Source of the DNA: Gammaproteobacteria bacterium | GTDB taxonomy: Bacteria > Pseudomonadota > Gammaproteobacteria > Steroidobacterales > GCA-2729495 | Assembly: GCA_023383735.1 (NCBI GenBank) | Contig: JAHDYN010000154.1 | Location: 1 to 5,466 of the forward strand | DNA length: 5,466 bases | Direction of reading: 5' to 3' | Shown: positions 1 to 5,466 of the stretch, piece after piece | Numbering within the stretch: position 1 is the first letter of the stretch | How the letters are laid out: every line of letters begins with the position of its first letter | Program-made: the position numbers and the translations under genes | Notes under the pieces: generated by a model | Told to the model about the DNA's origin: nothing | Seen by the model: the letters and a program-made list of their open reading frames with translations, nothing else | Database searches by the model: none

Positions 1-560
1 TCAGCGGATCCGGGATTGGCGAGTTTCCCACCGATTCGCCGATTATCGCCATCAAGACGGCTGTCGTGGCGGCAGTAATGTCCAGCGGCGTGGAATTCAC
101 GATCTTCAAGCCCACGCACTTCATGGAATCACTGCCACAGTTCATTCAGCGTGGCCGTGCAATTGTCCCGGGCCACCAGCCGCACAAGTATCACTATCTT
201 GCGGCCGCGGATTATGCCGGGCTGGTATCCCGATCATTCCGGACGCCAACTGCGGCCAACCAGTCGCTGACGATATTCGGACCGGAAGCCTTCACGATGG
301 CGGAGGCACTTCAGCAGTATTGCGATGCTGTTCTGCCCGGGCAGCGTGTACGTTCCGCGCCGCTCGCGATGTTGCGCACGATCGGTTGGTTGACCGGCAA
401 AAAGGAGCTCCGCTTCGTCGCCACCCTGTTCGAGGAGTTTTCCAGGTACGGTGAGCATGGCAATCCGGGAGTTACGGAGCAGCTGTTCGGTGCACCGCCT
501 ACCACGTTGCAACAATGGTGCGCGCAGTTGCAGGCTGCACGTGATGGAGAGCAGCAGTGA
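1..560 (+). CDS. NAD(P)-binding atypical short-chain dehydrogenase (NmrA/epimerase-like), C-terminal part, 5' end outside window
   Basis: The reading frame is open from the left edge (first whole codon at 3) to the TGA at 558-560, giving about 185 residues. An in-frame GTG at 66 exists, but coding-like sequence continues upstream of it, so the true start lies outside the window. What is visible matches the second half of an atypical SDR. A Lys in a helix (the IAIKTAVVAAVMSSGV stretch) precedes the strand and loop FTIFKPTHFME, equivalent to the 'tilRPt.FMe' segment of NmrA-like and NAD(P)H-binding epimerase-like proteins. Later come the AAADYAGL stretch (the usual 'DlA' region) and a TIFGPEAFTMAEAL stretch resembling the family's 'l.GPe.lt..E' motif. 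The NAD(P)-binding Rossmann GxxGxxG motif would be in the missing N-terminal half. Substrate is unknown. The stop codon overlaps the start of the downstream GMC oxidoreductase, so the two were probably co-translated and may have acted on the same alcohol or carbonyl compound (inference). Confidence 0.8.
   Translation, partial: SGSGIGEFPTDSPIIAIKTAVVAAVMSSGVEFTIFKPTHFMESLPQFIQRGRAIVPGHQPHKYHYLAAADYAGLVSRSFRTPTAANQSLTIFGPEAFTMAEALQQYCDAVLPGQRVRSAPLAMLRTIGWLTGKKELRFVATLFEEFSRYGEHGNPGVTEQLFGAPPTTLQQWCAQLQAARDGEQQ
546..549 (+). promoter_or_regulatory. Ribosome binding site of the GMC oxidoreductase gene
   Basis: GGAG lies seven bases before the GTG at 557, inside the end of the SDR gene. It supports GTG 557 as the start. 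The nearby ATG at 564 is in another frame. The GTGA at 557-560 combines this start with the SDR stop, a typical translational coupling arrangement. Confidence 0.6.
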
Positions 561-2067
561 AGCATGAAGCGGTTGATGTCGTCATCGTCGGTGCCGGCGC
601 GGCCGGCTGCCTGTATGCAGCCGAGCTCGCGCGAGCCGGGAAGCGCGTGACGGTGCTCGAGGCCGGCCCGGCGTGGACCCTGGACGACCTGGTCAGTTCG
701 CAGATCTGGGCCCGCCGTCTGAAATGGCGGGGCACACCGGTCGGGTCATCCGGCGAGCATCCGATCGGCCACAACTTCGGCATGGGTTCGGGCTTCGGCG
801 GCGCAGCGCTGCATCATTACGGTACCTGGCCGCGGTTCCTGCCGGAGAACTTCGAGGTGCGTCGCCGCCATGGCCAGGGACTGGACTGGCCACTCAGCTA
901 CGAGGATCTCCGGCCCTGGTATGACCGGATTCAGGCGGAGATGGGGATTTCCGGCGATGCCAAGGCCGAGATCTGGCGGGGCCCTGGGGATCCCTATCCG
1001 ATGCCGGGCGTGCCGCGCTTCGGGCAGGGCGAAGCGCTGGCAAGGGGCTTTGCCAGGCTGGAAAAACCGCTGGCGCCGTTGCCCGGTGCGATGCCGGTTG
1101 TCCGACCGGCGCGCTGGCCAATCCACTCGTCACCTGGTTCAAGACGGCACGCAAAGCGGGCGCCGAGTTTCGCGCGCATTGTGACGTGAAGCGGGTGATG
1201 ACCGGCAAGCGCGGCGAGGCGACGGGTGTCGAGTACTACCATCGGGGCGAGCGCCATGTACAGACCGCGGACCTGGTGATCCTCGCGGCATCGTTTGTGG
1301 AAAATCCGCGCATCCTGCTCAATTCAGCCGGCGACGCTCATCCGGCCGGACTTGCGAATGGCAGCGGGCTGGTCGGGCGTTACGTGATGGCCGAGTGTGC
1401 GGTACAGGGCTTCGGGCTCTTCAAGGAACAGACCCAGCCATGGATGGGCATAAGTGCCGGTCAACTTACCTATCGCGAGGGCTATGTGAATGAAGCGCGG
1501 CCCGCTGCCTTTGGTGGCTATCAATGGCAGATCGGCCCGGCGATGAAACCGAACGACCTGTTCGGCATTGCCCTGAGCAGGCCGCAGCTCTTCGGCCGGG
1601 AGCTGCAGCAGTTTCTCGCCACGGCAAGCCAGCATCTGGGCATGATGATCGGCTTTGGTGGTGGCGTTCCCGAACGTGACAACCGTGTCGAGCTGGACAG
1701 CCGTCGTGATGCCGAAGGCTATCCCCTGCCGCGAACGGTGCATCGGTTTTCTGCAGCGATGCAGGCGCTGTGGCAGCACATGCAGGGCGAGGCACGCGCG
1801 GTTTTCAGTGCGGCGGGTGCCCGGGACCACTGGACCTCATCCGGCATGCCGACCGGTCATGTCGTGGGAGGAACGATCATGGGCGCAGATCCCGGCCAGT
1901 CCGTATGTGACAGCTACGGGCGCAGCCACGAGGTGCGAAACCTGATCCTTGCCGGCGCCGGCGTGTTTCCCTGCAGCGGCGGTGTCAGCCCGACCTACAC
2001 GATCCACGCGGTCTCCCTGCGCTCAGTGACGCAGCTGATCGCGCACTGGGGTGACTATGTGCCCTGA
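557..2067 (+). pseudogene. GMC-family FAD-dependent oxidoreductase, frame-disrupted near 1085-1092
   Basis: Two overlapping frames together make one GMC oxidoreductase of about 500 residues. The first, 557 to a stop at 1187-1189, holds the FAD-binding GAGAAG (residues 12-17) with Glu35 at the end of the second strand, and the GSGFGG segment (77-82). The second frame is open from before 1081 to the TGA at 2065-2067. It reads CDAGCPTGALANPLVTWF from 1087 and ends with the C-terminal GMC motif, including the catalytic His at 1858-1860 (GHVVGGTIMG) and SPTYTI. True coding similarity jumps from the first frame (LAPLPGA) to the second (CDAGC) around 1085-1092. From memory, relatives carry about 18 more residues here (a GRPACxYDGW-like segment), so a deletion of roughly 55 bases is the simplest explanation; the frame requires a loss of 3n+1 bases. 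The usual Asn of the 'NPTxT' motif is Ser (AGC, 1987-1989). Such enzymes oxidise alcohols or sugars using FAD; the substrate here is unknown. No cytochrome or subunit 3 gene is seen. An assembly or sequencing error is the alternative to a pseudogene. Confidence 0.8.
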
Positions 2068-2085
2068 GTACGTATCCGCCGACGG

Positions 2086-3246
2086 TCAGTCAAAGGGCAG
2101 CCCGACGTAGTTTTCGGCCAGGCTTGCCGCTGCTGCGCGGGACTTGAAGATGTAGGCCAGCTGCGAGCGCTGCAGCTTTCGCTCGAAGGCATCGCCTTCC
2201 GGCGTACGATGCAGCATCGAGGTCATGAACCAGGAGAAGTGTTCAGCTCGCCAGACCCGCTCCAGTGCTTTCCTCGAATAGCCGTCAAGAACCGCAGAGT
2301 TTCCGGTTGCATAGAACGAGATCAGTCCGTCCGAGAGCAGCTTCACGTCCGATGCAGCCAGGTTGAGGCCCTTGGCACCGGTGGGTGGCACGATGTGTGC
2401 CGCATCACCGGCCAGGAACAGCCGGCCATGCTGCATCGGCTCGGCGACGAAGCTGCGCATCGGTGTCACGCTCTTTTCGTCGCGCAGCGTCCAGCCCGGG
2501 GTGCCCAGCCGGATCGACAGTTCGTCCCAGACCCGGTCATCGGGCCATTGCTTCAGGTCCTCGTCAGGTGCCACCTGGATATACAGCCGGCTCACCTGGG
2601 TTGAGCGCATGCTCAGCAGGGCAAAGCCGCGGTCGTGGTAGGCGTAGACAAGTTCTTCACTGGATGGTGCGACGTTGGCGAGGATACCGAGCCAGCCGTA
2701 GGGATAAACCCGCTCGAAGTTCTGAATCACGCCGGCCGGAAACGAAGGCCGGCAGACGCCATGAAAGCCGTCGCAGCCGACAATGAAGTCACACTGCAGT
2801 TCTTCGGAGTCGCCGTTGTGGCGAAAGCGCAGTGAGGGCTTGCTTGTTTCGATGCCATGGACGCTGACATCTTCGGCTTCATAGATGGTCTGTCCGCCCT
2901 GCGCGAGTCGCGCATCCATCATGTCCCGGGTGATCTCGGTCTGGCCATATACAGTCACCGCCCGGCCGCCGGTCAGTGCGTCGAAATCGATGCGGTGGCG
3001 CTGCCCATCAAGCTGCAGCTCAATGCCGGTATGGATCAGTCCTTCGCGCTTCATGCGTGAGTCGAGTCCGAGTTCCACCAGCAGGTCCACGGTGGCCTGT
3101 TCGAGCACGCCGGCCCGGATGCGGCCGAGTACGTAGTCGCGGCTGCGCTGCTCGAGGATGACCGACTCGATTCCGTGGCGATGCAGAATATGGGAAAGCA
3201 TCAGCCCGGCGGGTCCGCTGCCGACAATTCCGACCTGGGTACGCAT
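2086..3246 (-). CDS. pobA: 4-hydroxybenzoate 3-monooxygenase (p-hydroxybenzoate hydroxylase)
   Basis: A complete 386-residue single-component flavoprotein hydroxylase. It converts 4-hydroxybenzoate to protocatechuate using FAD, NAD(P)H and O2, feeding the beta-ketoadipate pathway in the cytoplasm. Numbering matches Pseudomonas PobA without gaps to about residue 220. The sequence shows GSGPAG (9-14, FAD), GRIRAGVLEQ (41-50, with Arg44), CDGFHG (158-163, the 'DG' motif), and the substrate-site residues Tyr201, Ser212, Arg214 and Arg220. A short deletion of about five residues after 246 shifts the rest: GDAAHIVPPTGAKGLN (280-295) holds the equivalents of Pro293 and Asn300, and Tyr380 in AENYVGLPF matches Tyr385. 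All known active-site residues I can recall are present, so it should be functional. The ATG at 3246 is supported by a strong Shine-Dalgarno sequence. It faces the GMC gene with an 18-base gap and follows the cysI pair on the same strand, but its own upstream region carries dyads and a -10-like box, suggesting separate control. No pobR or protocatechuate genes are in the window. Confidence 0.96.
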   Translation of the reverse strand: MRTQVGIVGSGPAGLMLSHILHRHGIESVILEQRSRDYVLGRIRAGVLEQATVDLLVELGLDSRMKREGLIHTGIELQLDGQRHRIDFDALTGGRAVTVYGQTEITRDMMDARLAQGGQTIYEAEDVSVHGIETSKPSLRFRHNGDSEELQCDFIVGCDGFHGVCRPSFPAGVIQNFERVYPYGWLGILANVAPSSEELVYAYHDRGFALLSMRSTQVSRLYIQVAPDEDLKQWPDDRVWDELSIRLGTPGWTLRDEKSVTPMRSFVAEPMQHGRLFLAGDAAHIVPPTGAKGLNLAASDVKLLSDGLISFYATGNSAVLDGYSRKALERVWRAEHFSWFMTSMLHRTPEGDAFERKLQRSQLAYIFKSRAAAASLAENYVGLPFD

Positions 3247-3252
3247 GGTTTG

Positions 3253-3260
3253 ACCTCTCC
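3253..3260 (-). promoter_or_regulatory. Ribosome binding site of pobA
   Basis: Read on the minus strand this is GGAGAGGT, six bases before the ATG at 3246. It is a near-complete Shine-Dalgarno sequence and fixes the pobA start, which also agrees with the N-terminus of known PobA proteins. Confidence 0.75.
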
Positions 3261-3270
3261 GTGGCGACTT

Positions 3271-3303
3271 GTGATGCGCCGCTGATCATAATCGGCACAT
3301 CAC
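3271..3303. repeat. Imperfect inverted repeat (11-base arms) upstream of pobA, possible operator or 5'-UTR hairpin
   Basis: The arms are GTGATGCGCCG (3271-3281) and CGGCACATCAC (3293-3303), matching at 10 of 11 positions around an 11-base spacer. In a transcript of the pobA strand the one mismatch becomes a G-U pair, so all 11 positions could pair. No U-rich tract follows on the pobA strand, so an intrinsic terminator is unlikely. It lies 25-57 bases before the pobA ATG and contains the TATGAT box in its centre. That fits an operator covering the promoter, or a leader hairpin. The regulator is unknown. Confidence 0.6.
3285..3290 (-). promoter_or_regulatory. Candidate -10 box of the pobA promoter
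   Basis: On the minus strand the sequence is TATGAT, five of six matches to the sigma70 consensus. At a 17-base spacing the -35 position (3308-3313) reads AGCCAT, which does not resemble TTGACA. A weak -35 would fit the activator dependence known for pobA genes controlled by PobR. The start would fall near 3278 (inference). This rests on a short match only. Confidence 0.35.
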
Positions 3304-3306
3304 ATA

Positions 3307-3327
3307 AATGGCTTTGCATGAGCCATT
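3307..3327. repeat. Perfect inverted repeat AATGGCT-N7-AGCCATT upstream of pobA, candidate activator site
   Basis: Seven-base arms at 3307-3313 and 3321-3327 are perfect inverted repeats with a seven-base spacer. The centre is about 30 bases upstream of the centre of the TATGAT box, so the repeat overlaps the expected -35 region, a common place for an activator to bind. No U-tract follows on the minus strand, which argues against its being the terminator of the DUF934 gene. Which regulator, if any, binds it cannot be told from the sequence. Confidence 0.4.
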
Positions 3328-3370
3328 CCATCTGTCACTTGCGGGGGCTGATCGGCGGGATATTGGTCGC

Positions 3371-3867
3371 TCAGTTCGCTTGTCGGTGGCGAAGCTCCAG
3401 CGCGCGGGGCCGGCCATCGCCGGTGGCCTGGTACCAGACGGTGTGGTCGTTTTCGATGGCCTGCCAGGCGGCAAGCGGGTCGGCAGCGCTGACTTCAAAA
3501 GCATCGAAACCACAGCGCTGCATGTAGTTGAGCTGTTCCTGCAGCACGTCGCCAACGGCGCGCAGCTCGCCGGCAAATGCATAGCGCTCGCGCAGCATCC
3601 GCGCATGCGTGTAAGCCCGGCCGTCGCGGAATTTCGGGAACTCCAGGGCCACAACGGCAAAGTGCTGCAGGTCGCCGGCCACCAGCGCCGGGGGCTGGTC
3701 ACTCTGCAGGCGAATGCCGAGCGGCTGGCCACCGGCCAGCAGCGCATCACGGTTATGCTGCCACTGCGCCAGGCTGACGATCACCGGCCTGTCGGCGGGA
3801 ACGGGATCGAGATCCCGGGCATCGGTGTAGATATCGGCGGCGAGTTGAGCATTGCGGATCAGTGCCA

Positions 3868-3871
<4 letters not shown>
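3371..3871 (-). CDS. DUF934 family protein, sulfite reductase-associated
   Basis: A 166-residue (or 165-residue) complete protein with the hallmark DUF934 segments: ALEFPKFRDGRAYTHARMLRER (about 75-96), GELRAVGDVL (101-110) and YMQRCGFDAF (116-125). No signal peptide or membrane segment is visible. The biochemical role of the family is not established. It is found next to CysI-type sulfite reductases, for example in Pseudomonas, and is often described as probably involved in sulfite reduction. Here it overlaps the end of cysI: ATGATG at 3871-3866 includes the cysI TGA at 3870-3868. Two starts are possible. A GAGG at 3879-3876 lies four bases before the ATG at 3871 and seven before the one at 3868, so the second may be used, giving abutting rather than overlapping genes. 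Either way translation should be coupled to cysI. cysH, often the next gene in such operons, does not follow here. Confidence 0.9.

Positions 3872-5466
<1,595 letters not shown>

Noticed and set aside
1186..1189. Programmed ribosomal frameshift or separate second gene starting at 1186 in the GMC region
   Set aside because: The conserved frame switches near 1085-1092, a hundred bases earlier, with no slippery run there. The ATGA-like overlap at 1186-1189 is chance, since the second frame codes for conserved GMC sequence well upstream of it.
2068..2085. Bidirectional terminator in the gap between the GMC gene and pobA
   Set aside because: The 18 bases contain no convincing stem or T-run.
2209..2835. 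Several plus-strand open frames opposite pobA
   Set aside because: Antisense shadows of a fully conserved pobA; they overlap one another and show no motifs or ribosome binding sites.
3281..3356. Direct repeat GCTGATC at 3281-3287 and 3347-3353
   Set aside because: Only seven bases, and a match of this length over this distance can easily occur by chance.

Overview
The window is a GC-rich, densely coded stretch of bacterial chromosome. It most likely comes from a gammaproteobacterium: the sulfite reductase and its DUF934 partner look like the Pseudomonas CysI/DUF934 pair, and the PobA aligns residue for residue with the Pseudomonas enzyme over its first 220 positions. Genus cannot be decided from the sequence. 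No mobile element, tRNA, rRNA or CRISPR array is visible.

Left part (1-2067, plus strand): the C-terminal part of an NAD(P)-binding atypical short-chain dehydrogenase is translationally coupled, through a GTGA overlap, to a GMC-family FAD oxidoreductase. The two probably formed a small redox operon. The GMC gene is broken: its reading frame changes near 1085-1092, exactly where the family normally has about 18 more residues. A slip between two copies of GGTGCGAT would explain both the missing segment and the frame change. A catalytic Asn expected in the C-terminal motif is also Ser. The gene is therefore probably a young pseudogene, unless the lesion is a sequencing or assembly error.

Middle (2086-3370, minus strand): pobA, a complete and apparently functional 4-hydroxybenzoate 3-monooxygenase, faces the GMC gene tail to tail with an 18-base gap. 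Upstream of it lies a 124-base intergenic region with a good ribosome binding site, a TATGAT -10-like box without a recognisable -35, and two inverted repeats. This layout suggests an activator-dependent, regulated promoter, but no pobR gene is present here.

Right part (3371-5466, minus strand): a cysI-type siroheme/4Fe-4S sulfite reductase, whose N-terminus lies outside the window, overlaps by four bases with a DUF934 gene. This is the usual assimilatory sulfite reduction pair. cysH, which often follows, is not here; pobA follows instead.

Overall these are ordinary metabolic genes. I see no convincing evidence for an undescribed system. The points most worth checking are the GMC lesion and the dyad symmetry in front of pobA.
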